DNA from: Ralstonia sp. SET104
Lineage (GTDB): Bacteria; Pseudomonadota; Gammaproteobacteria; Burkholderiales; Burkholderiaceae
Assembly: GCF_003851545.1 (NCBI RefSeq)
Contig: NZ_BHVX01000001.1
Span: 62,001 to 126,000 of the forward strand
Length of the DNA: 64,000 bases
Direction: 5' to 3'
Made by a program: the position numbers and the translations under genes. Each line of letters starts with the position of its first letter. Positions within the stretch are counted from its first letter, which is position 1. The notes below the pieces were generated by a model that was given only the letters and a program-made list of their open reading frames with translations, was not told the DNA's origin and did no database searches. Shown piece after piece: positions 1 through 8,352 of the stretch.

Positions 1-219
1 CTGGTGAACGCCGTGGCGCCGGGGCCGATCTGGACGCCGCTGATTCCGTCCACCTTCGATGCGCAAGCGGTGGCCAAGTTTGGCAGCAAAGAGCCCTTGG
101 GCCGCGCCGGGCAGCCAGATGAGGTTGCACCGTGCTACATCTTTCTGGCGTCGGCCGATGCGCGCTATATGACGGGGCAGACGCTGCACCCGAATGGGGG
201 GGAAATTGTCAACGGATAG
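1..219 (+). CDS. SDR-family oxidoreductase, C-terminal part only
   Basis: The gene enters from outside the window, so only its last 72 residues are visible. They show the usual tail of a classical short-chain dehydrogenase: NAVAPGPIWTPLIP after the active-site helix, then PLGRAGQPDEVAP, FLASADARYMTGQ and a final NGG. The family consists of cytosolic NAD(P)-dependent Rossmann-fold oxidoreductases. The catalytic Tyr-Lys pair and the cofactor-binding glycines lie upstream and cannot be judged, so neither substrate nor activity can be stated. It is followed 61 bp later by a toxin-antitoxin pair and does not look functionally linked to it. Confidence 0.85.
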   Translation: MVNAVAPGPIWTPLIPSTFDAQAVAKFGSKEPLGRAGQPDEVAPCYIFLASADARYMTGQTLHPNGGEIVNG

Positions 220-280
220 TGATCAAGCACACACGGGGCTTGCTCTTGCCAAAGAGTAGTTTTTAAACCACAATCAAGCC

Positions 281-577
281 GTGACCGAACTCAAGCAGAC
301 CGAAACGTTCCGCAAGTGGCGCGCGAAACTCAAAGACGAACGCGCCCGTGCCGCCATCGCCTTGCGCCTGGCCCGTTTGGGCTACGGCCATGTTGGTGAC
401 GCGGAGCCAGTGGGACAAGGCATTAGTGAACTTCGTATCCACTATGGACCTGGGTACCGCGTGTATTTTCAGCAGCGAGGCAGCACGATCATCATCCTGC
501 TCTGCGGCGGCGACAAGAGTACCCAGGCCAAGGACATCAAGACAGCAAAGCACCTCGCCGAGCAATGGAGCGAATGA
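281..577 (+). CDS. RelE/HigB-like toxin (Gp49 family) of a type II toxin-antitoxin module
   Basis: A 98-residue basic protein beginning at a GTG. It has the layout of the phage Gp49/HigB-like toxins: an N-terminal TETFRKWRAKLKD helix, a second basic helix (ARAAIALRLARLGYG), then a beta-sheet core with ELRIHYGPGYRVYF and IIILLCGGDKSTQ, and a C-terminal helix. Members of this family are RelE-fold mRNA interferases acting on ribosome-bound messages. That activity is inferred from the family. The next gene starts 1 bp after its stop and encodes a matching antitoxin. The toxin-first order is the HigBA order. Confidence 0.85.
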   Translation: MTELKQTETFRKWRAKLKDERARAAIALRLARLGYGHVGDAEPVGQGISELRIHYGPGYRVYFQQRGSTIIILLCGGDKSTQAKDIKTAKHLAEQWSE

Positions 578-578
578 C

Positions 579-872
579 ATGACTGAAAAATTGACGACCT
601 ATGATCCGGCTGAAGATCTGACCTCCGATGAAGCCATTGCAGCTTTCATGGCCGGTGCATTCGAGACCAACGATGCAGGCTTTATTTCGCACGCGTTGGG
701 CATCGTCGCCCGTGCCAAAGGTATGGCACAAATCGCCAGCGAAACCGGTCTTTCCCGGGAACAGCTCTATCGCTCGTTCAGCGAGCAAGGCAACCCCACC
801 TTGAAAACGTTGCTCGCCGTCATGCGGGCACTTGGCGTTGAATTGACTGCCAAAGTCCACGCTGCGCATTGA
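579..872 (+). CDS. HigA-like antitoxin (addiction module antidote, HTH)
   Basis: A 97-residue protein starting at the ATG at 579, one base after the toxin stop codon, so the two are translationally linked. The C-terminal half is a helix-turn-helix of the HigA/Xre type (MAQIASETGLSREQLYRSF, then NPTLKTLLAVMRALGVEL). The N-terminal part (YDPAEDLTSDEAIAAFMAGA) is typical of the COG3636 antidotes, which neutralise the toxin and repress their own promoter. A longer in-frame start inside the toxin gene is possible but would overlap most of it and is not needed. Confidence 0.85.
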   Translation: MTEKLTTYDPAEDLTSDEAIAAFMAGAFETNDAGFISHALGIVARAKGMAQIASETGLSREQLYRSFSEQGNPTLKTLLAVMRALGVELTAKVHAAH

Positions 873-889
873 GTGACATGCAACTTGCG

Positions 890-914
890 GGCGGGCGCTG
901 CATGCGCGCCCGCC
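890..914 (+). terminator. GC-rich hairpin after the toxin-antitoxin pair
   Basis: Perfect 9-bp inverted repeat (GGCGGGCGC at 890-898, GCGCCCGCC at 906-914) with a 7-nt loop, 17 bp after the antitoxin stop. There is no T-run after it, so it is a terminator-like hairpin rather than a textbook intrinsic terminator. The rest of 915-1136 holds nothing I recognise. Confidence 0.45.
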
Positions 915-1136
915 TGCGTGTACGGGAGAATGGATCGTCTAAACCGCCCAAGCCTCGGAAGAAAACGAACTATCTGCCGAGGCAATCCAAAAGGGATCGT
1001 TGACAGTTGAGACGCGAGTGGGGCGACCTTCCGGCCAAGCCACCACACGGCAAATTGCCTAGGTAGTTGTCCGAGAAATGCTTGGCAACTGCCGCATGAC
1101 ACAAGAGCGTCCCACTTGGAAAACGAAGCAAAATCA

Positions 1137-1150
1137 GCTACATTCGTAGC
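1137..1150. promoter_or_regulatory. Possible operator just before the HTH-nucleotidyltransferase gene
   Basis: Inverted repeat GCTAC (1137-1141) and GTAGC (1146-1150) separated by 4 nt, followed at once by another GCTACA that overlaps the start of the gene. The downstream protein has an N-terminal winged helix-turn-helix, so autoregulation at this site is plausible. I see no ribosome-binding site before the ATG at 1156. The message may be leaderless or start elsewhere. Confidence 0.35.
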
Positions 1151-1155
1151 CAATT

Positions 1156-1455
1156 ATGCTACACCCCCTCTCCGAAACCCTCTTCAGCGAGTACCGCCGC
1201 CGCGCACTGGGCCTGCTCTTGCTGCGGCCGGAAAACGCCTACCACGTGCGTGAAATCGCACGCCTGACAGGCACCCCGCCGGGCACCTTGCACAAAGAAC
1301 TCAGCAAACTTGCCAACGTCGGCATCCTCACCCGAGCGCGCAACGGCAACCAGGTCATTTATCAGGCTGATCGAACCTGCCCGATCTTTGAAGAGCTGGC
1401 GAGCATCATGCGCAAAACATCCGGCTTGGCTGACGTGCTGGCTCAAGCGTTGTAG
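1156..1455 (+). CDS. ArsR/MarR-type winged-HTH domain protein, N-terminal half of an interrupted HTH-nucleotidyltransferase gene
   Basis: A 99-residue product with a winged helix-turn-helix: YRRRALGLLLLRPENAYHVR (winged-helix start), EIARLTGTPPGTLHKEL (recognition helix) and GILTRARNGNQVIYQ (wing). It ends at a TAG (1453-1455) after VLAQAL. The same frame then continues without another stop into a nucleotidyltransferase domain ending at 1764. Proteins joining this HTH to an MNT-type nucleotidyltransferase through a short linker are a known architecture. The simplest reading is therefore a single gene split by a nonsense mutation, or two separately translated parts. As it stands this half could still bind DNA as an autoregulator. 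Confidence 0.7.
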   Translation: MLHPLSETLFSEYRRRALGLLLLRPENAYHVREIARLTGTPPGTLHKELSKLANVGILTRARNGNQVIYQADRTCPIFEELASIMRKTSGLADVLAQAL

Positions 1456-1476
1456 CCGTGCTCGGCGCACATTGAC

Positions 1477-1764
1477 GTGGCATTCGTATTTGGCTCCGTT
1501 GCGCGTGCCCAAGAGACGGCAAGCAGTGACATTGACGTGATGATTGTCGGCACAGTTGGCTTTGTCGATGTCATACGGCAGTTGTACGAAGCACAGACCT
1601 CCTTGGGACGCGAAATCAACCCAAAGGTCTTGTCGGCAGCCGAGTGGCGAAATGGCATCTCAACGCGAGAGCCTTTTCTACTAGACGTCCAGGCCAAGCC
1701 CAAGATCTTCCTGATCGGCAACGAACATGACCTTGCAGAACTTAGTGGGGATCAGTCTCGATGA
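1477..1764 (+). CDS. MNT-type nucleotidyltransferase domain, C-terminal half of the interrupted gene
   Basis: A 95-residue reading from a GTG at 1477, in the same frame as the preceding HTH protein and 21 bp after its amber stop. It contains the minimal nucleotidyltransferase signature GSVAR followed after 7 residues by SDIDVMIVG, which gives the two metal-binding Asp residues. In MNT/HEPN toxin-antitoxin systems the nucleotidyltransferase is the antitoxin and modifies the HEPN toxin. Its last 38 bp overlap the start of a HEPN-like gene, so the pair is tightly coupled. No good ribosome-binding site precedes the GTG, so real translation may depend on readthrough or reinitiation at the upstream stop. 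Confidence 0.65.
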   Translation: MAFVFGSVARAQETASSDIDVMIVGTVGFVDVIRQLYEAQTSLGREINPKVLSAAEWRNGISTREPFLLDVQAKPKIFLIGNEHDLAELSGDQSR

Positions 1765-2164
1765 GGTGCGGCCCGCGCGCGAGCAGGTTGCAAAACTGCT
1801 TGCCGCCGCACAACGCAATCTGGCGGACGCGCAACTCGCGGCGTTGAGCAACGAGAACCGATTCGATGCTGCCTACAAGGCCATCATGCAATTGGCGATG
1901 CTGGCATTGCACGCCAATGGCTATCGCACGTTGACGAGCCGCCCAGGCCATCATCAGACCGCCATTCAAACGCTGCCGGAAACCATTGGCCTGGAGAAGC
2001 CTCGCGTGATCGTCCTCGATGCATTGCGCAAGCAGCGCCATCTATCCGACGACTCGGGTGACATCGTTCCAGACACTGCGGTCAACGAATGCATTCACAG
2101 CGCGCGCTTGCTGCTAGCTGCAATCGAAAACTGGCTTCGCGAGACTAAGCCAGACCTGCTCTGA
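1727..2164 (+). CDS. HEPN-like protein, partner of the nucleotidyltransferase
   Basis: A 145-residue, mostly helical protein starting at ATG 1727 inside the end of the nucleotidyltransferase gene. The pattern AREQVAKLLAAAQRNLADAQ, then NRFDAAYKAIMQLAMLALHA, then GYRTLTSRPGHHQTAIQ and LDALRKQRHLSDDSGD fits the HEPN fold, with long paired helices and a conserved Arg/His-rich segment. I do not see the canonical RX4-6H RNase motif of HepT-type toxins. The nearest equivalent is RKQRHLSDD, where relatives I recall have a Tyr in place of the second Asp. It is therefore probably a HEPN partner of an MNT antitoxin, but catalytic competence is uncertain. Confidence 0.65.
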   Translation: MTLQNLVGISLDEVRPAREQVAKLLAAAQRNLADAQLAALSNENRFDAAYKAIMQLAMLALHANGYRTLTSRPGHHQTAIQTLPETIGLEKPRVIVLDALRKQRHLSDDSGDIVPDTAVNECIHSARLLLAAIENWLRETKPDLL

Positions 2165-2182
2165 TTCCGCGAAAAGCGGAAT
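2164..2182 (+). terminator. Short hairpin at the end of the HEPN gene
   Basis: Perfect 7-bp stem ATTCCGC (2164-2170) and GCGGAAT (2176-2182) with a GAAAA loop. It begins on the last base of the HEPN stop codon. No T-run follows, so termination strength is unclear. Confidence 0.4.
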
Positions 2183-2230
2183 TCCGCACCCTTCAGTCTC
2201 CAGCCCCCGCCGTTATGCAATGTAATAAAG

Positions 2231-2252
2231 TCAGATCATAGGAATATTCTGA
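2231..2252. promoter_or_regulatory. Inverted repeat in the promoter region of the RND efflux operon
   Basis: TCAGA (2231-2235) and TCTGA (2248-2252) flank an AT-rich core (CATAGGAATAT) upstream of the RND permease start. An AT-rich dyad of this spacing suits a regulator operator, but no regulator gene is adjacent, so the binder is unknown. Confidence 0.3.
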
Positions 2253-2376
2253 TCGACGACCCCTGGCGATAGAATGATCAATCGCCGCCGCTCAAGCCCT
2301 TTCAAGCGCTTTCAAGCCCGCTCGAGTGGCGCTCGCCCCATCAACGCATTGCGCACCGCAGTTCTGAAACGCCTCC

Positions 2377-5300
2377 ATGTGGATTGTCCAACTCGCGCTG
2401 CGAAGGCCGCTGACGTTCATCGTCCTCGCCCTGCTGATTCTGCTGGCGACGCCGTTTGCGCTCATGCGCACGCCGACGGACATCTTTCCGGAAATCGACA
2501 TTCCGGTCGCCAGCATCATCTGGAACTACAACGGCCTGCCCGCCAAAGAGATGGCCGACCGCGTCGTCTCTGTGACGGAGCGCAGCCTGACCACCACCGT
2601 CAACGACATCGAGCACATCGAATCACAGTCGTTGAACGGCATCTCGATCATCAAGGTCTTCTTCCAGCCCAACGCCAACATCCAGACGGCGCTGGCGCAG
2701 ATCGTGGCGAGCACGCAAGCGCAGGTGCGGCAGTTGCCGCCTGGCACCACGCCGCCGCTGGTGATCAAGTACTCGGCCTCGAGCATCCCGATCCTGCAGT
2801 TGGGCCTGTCTTCAAACACGCTGTCGGAGCAGGAGCTCAATGACGCGGCGCTGAACTTCCTGCGCCCGCGCCTGATTACCGTGCCGGGCATCGCCGTGCC
2901 GTTTCCGTACGGCGGCAAGAGCCGGCAGATTACGGTGGACCTCGACACGCAGAAGCTGCTGGCGCAGGGCCTGACGCCGGTGGATATCGTCAACGCGGTG
3001 GGTGCGCAGAACCTGATCCTGCCGGCTGGCACGCAGAAGATCGACGCCACCGAATACGGCGTCACGCTCAACGGCACGCCGGGCAGCATCGCCGCGCTCA
3101 ACGCCATTCCGGTCAAGACCAGCAACGGCGCCACGCTCTATCTGGGCGATGTGGCCAACGTGCGCGACGGCTTCTCACCGCAGACCAACGTGGTGCGCCA
3201 GGACGGCCAGCGCGGTGTGCTGCTGTCCATCCTGAAGAACGGCGGCGCGTCGACGCTCGATATCGTCAACAACATCTACAAGCTGCTGCCCGCTGCAGCC
3301 GCGGCACTGCCACAAGACCTGAAGATCACGCCGCTGTTCGATCAATCGCTGTTCGTGAAGGCGGCCATTGAGGGCGTGATCCGCGAGGCGATCATCGCCG
3401 CGTGCCTGACCGCCGCGATGATCCTGCTGTTCCTCGGCAACTGGCGCAGCACGGCCATCATTGCGGTGTCGATCCCGCTGTCGATCCTGTCGTCGATCAT
3501 CGTGCTGCACCTGCTGGGCGAAACGATCAACCTGATGACGCTCGGCGGCCTGGCGCTTGCGGTCGGGATTCTGGTGGACGATGCCACCGTCACCATTGAA
3601 AACATCGAGCGCCATCTGCACGAAGGCAAGGCGCCGATCACGGCCATCCTGGACGGTGCGGCTGAAATTGCCGTGCCAGCCTTCGTGTCGACCCTCTGTA
3701 TCTGCATCGTGTTCGTGCCGATGTTTTTCCTCACGGGCGTGGCGCGCTACCTGTTCGTGCCGATGGCCGAAGCGGTGATCTTTGCGATGCTGGCGTCGTA
3801 CGTGCTCTCGCGCACGCTGGTGCCGACGCTGGTGATGATGCTGATGACCGGCCACACCGAGGACGCCAAGAAAGCGGGCCTGATGCGGCGCATCTATGAG
3901 GGCTTCAACGCGCAGTTCGAACACATGCGCGGCAACTACGCCGCCATTCTGGGCGGGCTGCTGGAGCGCCGCCGTGTGTTTGCGCTGTCGTTCCTGGGTT
4001 TTTGCGTAGCGTCATGTGCGTTGTATCTCGTGCTTGGCCGCGACTTCTTCCCCGATGTGGATGCCGGCCAGATCCGCCTGCACATGCGCGCGCCGTCTGG
4101 CCTGCGCATTGAAGAAACCGCGCGCCTGGCGGATGAAGTGGAAACGGCCGTGCGCGAGATCATTCCCAGCAATGAGCTGTCGACCATCCTCGACAATCTG
4201 GGCGTGCCCAACTCCGGGATCAACCTGTCGTACAGCAACGCGGGCACGATCGGCACGCTGGATGGCGAAATCCTGATCGCCCTGCACGAAGGCGAGCGCA
4301 AACCCAGCGCGCAATACATCCGCCGCCTGCGCGAAGCACTGCCCAAACGCTTCCCTGGGGTGGAATTCGCCTTTCAGCCCGCAGACATCGTCAGCCAGAT
4401 CCTGAACTTCGGCTTGCCTTCAGCGATTGACGTGCAGTTCTCGGGCGCCGATGTGGCAACCAATCACCAGTTGGCGGGCATTCTGGCCAACCGCATCAAG
4501 CAGATTCCGGGCGCGGTGGATACGCACGTGCACCAGCGCTTTGACCAGCCGACGCTGGCGCTGAACATGGATCGCACCCGGATCCAGCAGGTCGGCCTGG
4601 AAGGGCGCGACGTGGCGCAGAACATGCTCGTGTCGCTCAGCTCCAGCTTCCAGACTTCGCCCACGTTCTGGCTGAACCCGATCAACGGCGTGGTGTATCA
4701 GGTGGCCGTAACAAGCCCGCAGTACCGCATCGACTCGCTCGACGCGCTGCTGCGCACGCCGGTGGCCAGCTCGCGCGGTGGGGCGGCGCAAGCGGGCGGC
4801 CCGCAACTGCTGGGCAACCTCGTGCAGGTGAGCCCCGCCGTGCAGCCGCAGGTGGTTTCGCACTACGACATCACGCCCGTGGTGGATGTGTACGCCTCTG
4901 TGCAGGGCCGCGACCTGGGCGCCGTCGCCAAGGAAGTGCAAAAGGCGGTGGACGACATCCGCCCCAGGCTGCCGCGCGGCGCGCAGGTGACGGTGCGCGG
5001 TCAGGTGAAGACGATGGAGTCGTCGTTCGTGGGGCTTGGGCTGGGGCTGGTGATGGCCATCGTGCTGGTGTATCTGCTGATCGTCGTGAACTTCCAGTCG
5101 TGGGTCGACCCGCTCATCATCGTGACCGCCTTGCCGGCAGCGCTGGCGGGCATTGCGTGGATGCTGTTCGTGACCGGGACGACGCTGTCGGTGCCCTCAC
5201 TCACGGGCGCGATCATGACGATGGGGGTGGCCACAGCCAACTCGATCTTGCTGATCTCGTTTGCGCGGGAGCGGCTGGCCGAAGGGATTGCACCTGTGCA

Positions 5301-5571
5301 AGCCGCGCTGGAAGCGGGCGCCACCCGCCTGCGCCCGGTGCTGATGACGGCGCTGGCGATGATCATCGGCATGGTGCCCATGGCGCTGGGCCTGGGCGAA
5401 GGCGCCGAGCAGAACGCGCCGCTGGGTCGCGCGGTGATCGGTGGTCTGCTGTTTGCGACCGTCTCGACCCTCTTTTTTGTTCCGGTGGTGTTTGCCAGCG
5501 TGCACAACAGATTGCAGCAACGCGCCGCGCGGCGTGGTACTGACTTGCGGGGAAGCGAAGGACATGTCTGA
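2377..5571 (+). CDS. RND efflux transporter, inner-membrane permease subunit
   Basis: A 1064-residue permease of the hydrophobe/amphiphile RND type, the proton-driven pump of a tripartite efflux complex. It shows the N-terminal TM1 (LTFIVLALLILLATPFALM), the PTDIFPEIDIPV porter start, and the TM4 proton-relay pair Asp401-Asp402 in GILVDDATVTIENI. A central repeat restarts near ALSFLGFCVASCALYLVLG, and the C-terminal membrane bundle includes GIAWMLFVTGTTLSVPSLTG. Length and two-fold repeat match the family (about 1,030-1,060). It comes first in the operon and its stop overlaps the adaptor start by 8 bp. No substrate can be deduced. The paired Asp residues occur in both drug and metal RND pumps. 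Confidence 0.93.
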   Translation: MWIVQLALRRPLTFIVLALLILLATPFALMRTPTDIFPEIDIPVASIIWNYNGLPAKEMADRVVSVTERSLTTTVNDIEHIESQSLNGISIIKVFFQPNANIQTALAQIVASTQAQVRQLPPGTTPPLVIKYSASSIPILQLGLSSNTLSEQELNDAALNFLRPRLITVPGIAVPFPYGGKSRQITVDLDTQKLLAQGLTPVDIVNAVGAQNLILPAGTQKIDATEYGVTLNGTPGSIAALNAIPVKTSNGATLYLGDVANVRDGFSPQTNVVRQDGQRGVLLSILKNGGASTLDIVNNIYKLLPAAAAALPQDLKITPLFDQSLFVKAAIEGVIREAIIAACLTAAMILLFLGNWRSTAIIAVSIPLSILSSIIVLHLLGETINLMTLGGLALAVGILVDDATVTIENIERHLHEGKAPITAILDGAAEIAVPAFVSTLCICIVFVPMFFLTGVARYLFVPMAEAVIFAMLASYVLSRTLVPTLVMMLMTGHTEDAKKAGLMRRIYEGFNAQFEHMRGNYAAILGGLLERRRVFALSFLGFCVASCALYLVLGRDFFPDVDAGQIRLHMRAPSGLRIEETARLADEVETAVREIIPSNELSTILDNLGVPNSGINLSYSNAGTIGTLDGEILIALHEGERKPSAQYIRRLREALPKRFPGVEFAFQPADIVSQILNFGLPSAIDVQFSGADVATNHQLAGILANRIKQIPGAVDTHVHQRFDQPTLALNMDRTRIQQVGLEGRDVAQNMLVSLSSSFQTSPTFWLNPINGVVYQVAVTSPQYRIDSLDALLRTPVASSRGGAAQAGGPQLLGNLVQVSPAVQPQVVSHYDITPVVDVYASVQGRDLGAVAKEVQKAVDDIRPRLPRGAQVTVRGQVKTMESSFVGLGLGLVMAIVLVYLLIVVNFQSWVDPLIIVTALPAALAGIAWMLFVTGTTLSVPSLTGAIMTMGVATANSILLISFARERLAEGIAPVQAALEAGATRLRPVLMTALAMIIGMVPMALGLGEGAEQNAPLGRAVIGGLLFATVSTLFFVPVVFASVHNRLQQRAARRGTDLRGSEGHV

Positions 5572-6877
5572 GCAATCATCCGGCGCCCATCCTGGGCACC
5601 ATTCCAGTCACCTGCCGGACGCCGCGCCGCACCACGCCGTCACGGTTGACCCGATCGAACAGGTCGATCGCGGCCCCGCCATGCGCCGCGCGCGCTGGGT
5701 CGTGATTGTCGTGGCGGTGCTGCTGGCGCTGGGCGCCGCGCGCACGCTGGTCAGCCGCTATGACAACGCGCATGCACTGGAGCGCCAGGTGAAGGCGCAG
5801 ACCAGCCGCTACGTCAACACCATCGCGCCCAAACCGGCCAACGCCAACCGCGAGCTGACGCTGCCGGGCACGCTGCAGGGCTATGTTGAATCGCCCATCT
5901 ATGCGCGCACCAGCGGCTATGTACTGCGCTGGTTCAAGGACATCGGCGCCCACGTGGACAAGGGCGAAGTGCTGGCGCTGCTCGACACGCCCGAAGTCGA
6001 CCAGGAACTGAACCAGGCGCAGGCCGTGCGCAATCAGGCCGCTGCACGCAGGGCGCTGGCGCAGACCTCGCTCACGCGCTGGCAGAGCCTGCGCCAGAAA
6101 GACGCCGTCTCGCAACAAGAGCTGGACGAACGCACCAGCGCCGCCAATCAGGCCCAGGCCGACCTGGCCGCTGCAGAAGCCAATGTGCGCCGCCTGCAGG
6201 AGCTGCAAGGCTTTCGCCGTGTGGTGGCGCCGTTTGCGGGCGTAGTGACCAAGCGCAATGTCGATGTCGGCGCGCTGGTCAACGCTGGCAATGCGGGCGC
6301 CAACCGCGAGCTGTTCACGCTGGCGCAGACCGATCCGCTGCGCATTTATCTGTACGTGCCGCAGGCGTATTCGCAGCAGGTGAAGACTGGGCAGGACGTG
6401 GCCGTCACGCTGTCCGAACTGCCGGGCCAGACCTTCCACGGCACCATTGCGCGGGCGTCCGGCGCCATCGACGCCACGACGCGCACCCTGCAGGTGGAGG
6501 TGCAATTGCCCAACAAAGACGGCCACCTGTTGCCGGGCGCGTATGTGCAAGTAGCCATCAAGGGCAAGGCGTCTGGCGATGACGCCAATGCCAACGCCAA
6601 CGCCAGTGCATCAACCGCCTTCATCGTGCCGACCAATACGCTGCTGTTCCGCAAGGAAGGCCCGCGCATTGCCGTGGCAGAAAACGGCCGCGTCGACCTG
6701 CGCTCCGTTGCCATCGGGCGCGACTACGGCCGCACTGTAGAGATCGTCTCGGGCCTCAAGCCGCGCGACGCGCTGATCCTCAACCCGGCCGATTCCATTG
6801 AGCAGGGTGAAGCCGTGACCATCGTCGCGCCTGCCCCGGCGTCGGCACCTGCGGCATCGGCGCCGCACGCGTCATGA
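5564..6877 (+). CDS. RND efflux periplasmic adaptor (membrane fusion protein)
   Basis: A 437-residue adaptor linking the permease to the outer-membrane channel. The ATG at 5564 overlaps the permease stop and is preferred over upstream in-frame starts that would lie deep inside the permease. An N-terminal His-rich cytosolic stretch (HPGHHSSHLPDAAPHH) is followed by one transmembrane anchor (VVIVVAVLLALGAARTLV). Then come the lipoyl/barrel-sandwich half GTLQGYVESPIYARTSGYV, a helical hairpin rich in Gln/Ala (about residues 150-220), and the second lipoyl half VVAPFAGVVTKRNVDVGALV, with beta-barrel and membrane-proximal domains to the end. The His-rich tail is unusual and could reflect metal handling, but that is speculation. 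Confidence 0.92.
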   Translation: MSEQSSGAHPGHHSSHLPDAAPHHAVTVDPIEQVDRGPAMRRARWVVIVVAVLLALGAARTLVSRYDNAHALERQVKAQTSRYVNTIAPKPANANRELTLPGTLQGYVESPIYARTSGYVLRWFKDIGAHVDKGEVLALLDTPEVDQELNQAQAVRNQAAARRALAQTSLTRWQSLRQKDAVSQQELDERTSAANQAQADLAAAEANVRRLQELQGFRRVVAPFAGVVTKRNVDVGALVNAGNAGANRELFTLAQTDPLRIYLYVPQAYSQQVKTGQDVAVTLSELPGQTFHGTIARASGAIDATTRTLQVEVQLPNKDGHLLPGAYVQVAIKGKASGDDANANANASASTAFIVPTNTLLFRKEGPRIAVAENGRVDLRSVAIGRDYGRTVEIVSGLKPRDALILNPADSIEQGEAVTIVAPAPASAPAASAPHAS

Positions 6878-8349
6878 CCAGATTGCGTACCACCGCGCTG
6901 GCGGCTGCGCTGCCTTTCTCGCTGCCTGTCTCATTGGCTGCCTTGCTGGCAGGCTGCTCGCTCGCGCCGACGTACGAGCGCCCCGCCATAGACATGCCTG
7001 CGCACTGGCAGACCGAAGCGCCGTGGCGCGCCGCGCAACCTGCCGACGCCGCGCCCAAGGGCACGTGGTGGCAGCGCTTCAATGATCCGCAGCTCGACAA
7101 GCTGATCACCCAGGCGCTGCAGGAAAACCAATCGCTCAAGGTTGCGCTGTCGAACCTGGAGCAGGCACAGGCGCAGACGCGTGTGGCCCGCGCCAGCTTG
7201 CTGCCAGCCGTCACGGCCAACAGCAACGACGCACGCACGCGCATATCGGGAAAGCGGCCGCTGTCTTCGTACACCAGCCCGACCATGTCGACCGTGCAGA
7301 ACGACTTCGTGCTGCGCGCCGACGTAAGCTACGAAGCCGATCTGTTCGGCCGTGTGCGCAACACCGTCGCCAACGCCACCGCCAGCGAAGAACAGGCCGG
7401 CGCCAATTTCGAGAACTTCCGCCTGCTGCTCGCCGCGCAGGTGGCAACCACCTGGTACAACCTGCGCGAAACCGATGCCGAAATCGCCGTGGTGCAGGAA
7501 GGCCTGACGCTGCAGCGCAAGGCGCTCGATTTCGTCACCTCGCGGCATCAGGATGGTGTGGCGTCGGGGCTCGATCTTGCGCAACAGCAAACGCTGGTCG
7601 ACAGCACCGCCACGCAGGCCGAGCTGCTGACCAAGCAACGCGCGCTGTACGAACACGCGCTGGCCACGCTGGTGGGCACGCCCGCCCCTGCATTCCATAT
7701 CGACCCGATTCCGTTGAAGGGCACGGCACCGCAGATTCCGGTGGCCCTGCCTTCTGACGTGATTGAACGCCGCCCCGACGTGGCCGCCGCCGAGCGCGGC
7801 GCCGCGGCTGCCAACGCGCAAGTGGGCGTGGCGCGTGCCGCGTTCTTCCCAAGCGTGATGTTGAACGGCGGCGCCGGCTGGGAAAGCCGTGATCTTGCGC
7901 TGTTGTTTTCTGCGCCCACGCTGCTGTGGTCGTTCGGCACGCAGATCGCGCAGACAGTGTTCGACGCCGGACGCACGCGGGCGCGGGTGGACTTTGCCAA
8001 TGCGGCCTACCAGGGCGCGATCGCCAACTACCGGCAGACTGTGCTGGGCGCGTTGCAGGAAGTGGAGGATGGCTTGGCCGGGCTGCAATCGCTCGACCGC
8101 GCCGCCACGCAGGCGCGCGCCGCCGTGCAAAGCGCCCGCAAGGTCTACGACATTGCCAGCGTGCGCTATGAAGGCGGGCTGGCGACCTCGCTGGACGTGA
8201 TCACCGCGCAGCAGTCGTTGCTCAACAACCAGCGCACGGCGGTGCAGATTCTTGGCCAGCAAATGACGACGAGTGTGTTTCTCGTCAAAGCCGTGGGCGG
8301 CGACTGGAACCACACCGCCAACACGCCACCACCCACAGCCCGGCAGTAA
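6874..8349 (+). CDS. NodT/OprM-type outer-membrane efflux lipoprotein
   Basis: A 491-residue outer-membrane channel protein starting in an ATGA overlap with the adaptor. The signal peptide ends in a lipobox (LLAGC, Cys28 lipidated), followed by LAPTYERPAIDMP, typical of the NodT family. Two outer-membrane-efflux repeats follow, with the conserved WWQRFNDPQLDKLI start, ETDAEIAVVQEGLTLQ helices, and ALPSDVIERRPDVAAAE between repeats. It completes the tripartite pump. The gene order permease-adaptor-channel is less common than adaptor-permease-channel. The stop lies only 3 bp from the end of a convergent gene. Confidence 0.93.
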   Translation: MTRLRTTALAAALPFSLPVSLAALLAGCSLAPTYERPAIDMPAHWQTEAPWRAAQPADAAPKGTWWQRFNDPQLDKLITQALQENQSLKVALSNLEQAQAQTRVARASLLPAVTANSNDARTRISGKRPLSSYTSPTMSTVQNDFVLRADVSYEADLFGRVRNTVANATASEEQAGANFENFRLLLAAQVATTWYNLRETDAEIAVVQEGLTLQRKALDFVTSRHQDGVASGLDLAQQQTLVDSTATQAELLTKQRALYEHALATLVGTPAPAFHIDPIPLKGTAPQIPVALPSDVIERRPDVAAAERGAAAANAQVGVARAAFFPSVMLNGGAGWESRDLALLFSAPTLLWSFGTQIAQTVFDAGRTRARVDFANAAYQGAIANYRQTVLGALQEVEDGLAGLQSLDRAATQARAAVQSARKVYDIASVRYEGGLATSLDVITAQQSLLNNQRTAVQILGQQMTTSVFLVKAVGGDWNHTANTPPPTARQ

Positions 8350-8352
8350 GCG

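Noticed and set aside
6931-8313. A 460-residue open frame on the minus strand opposite the outer-membrane lipoprotein
   Set aside because: Mirror of a strongly supported NodT-type gene; Arg/His-rich composition of a GC-rich shadow frame.
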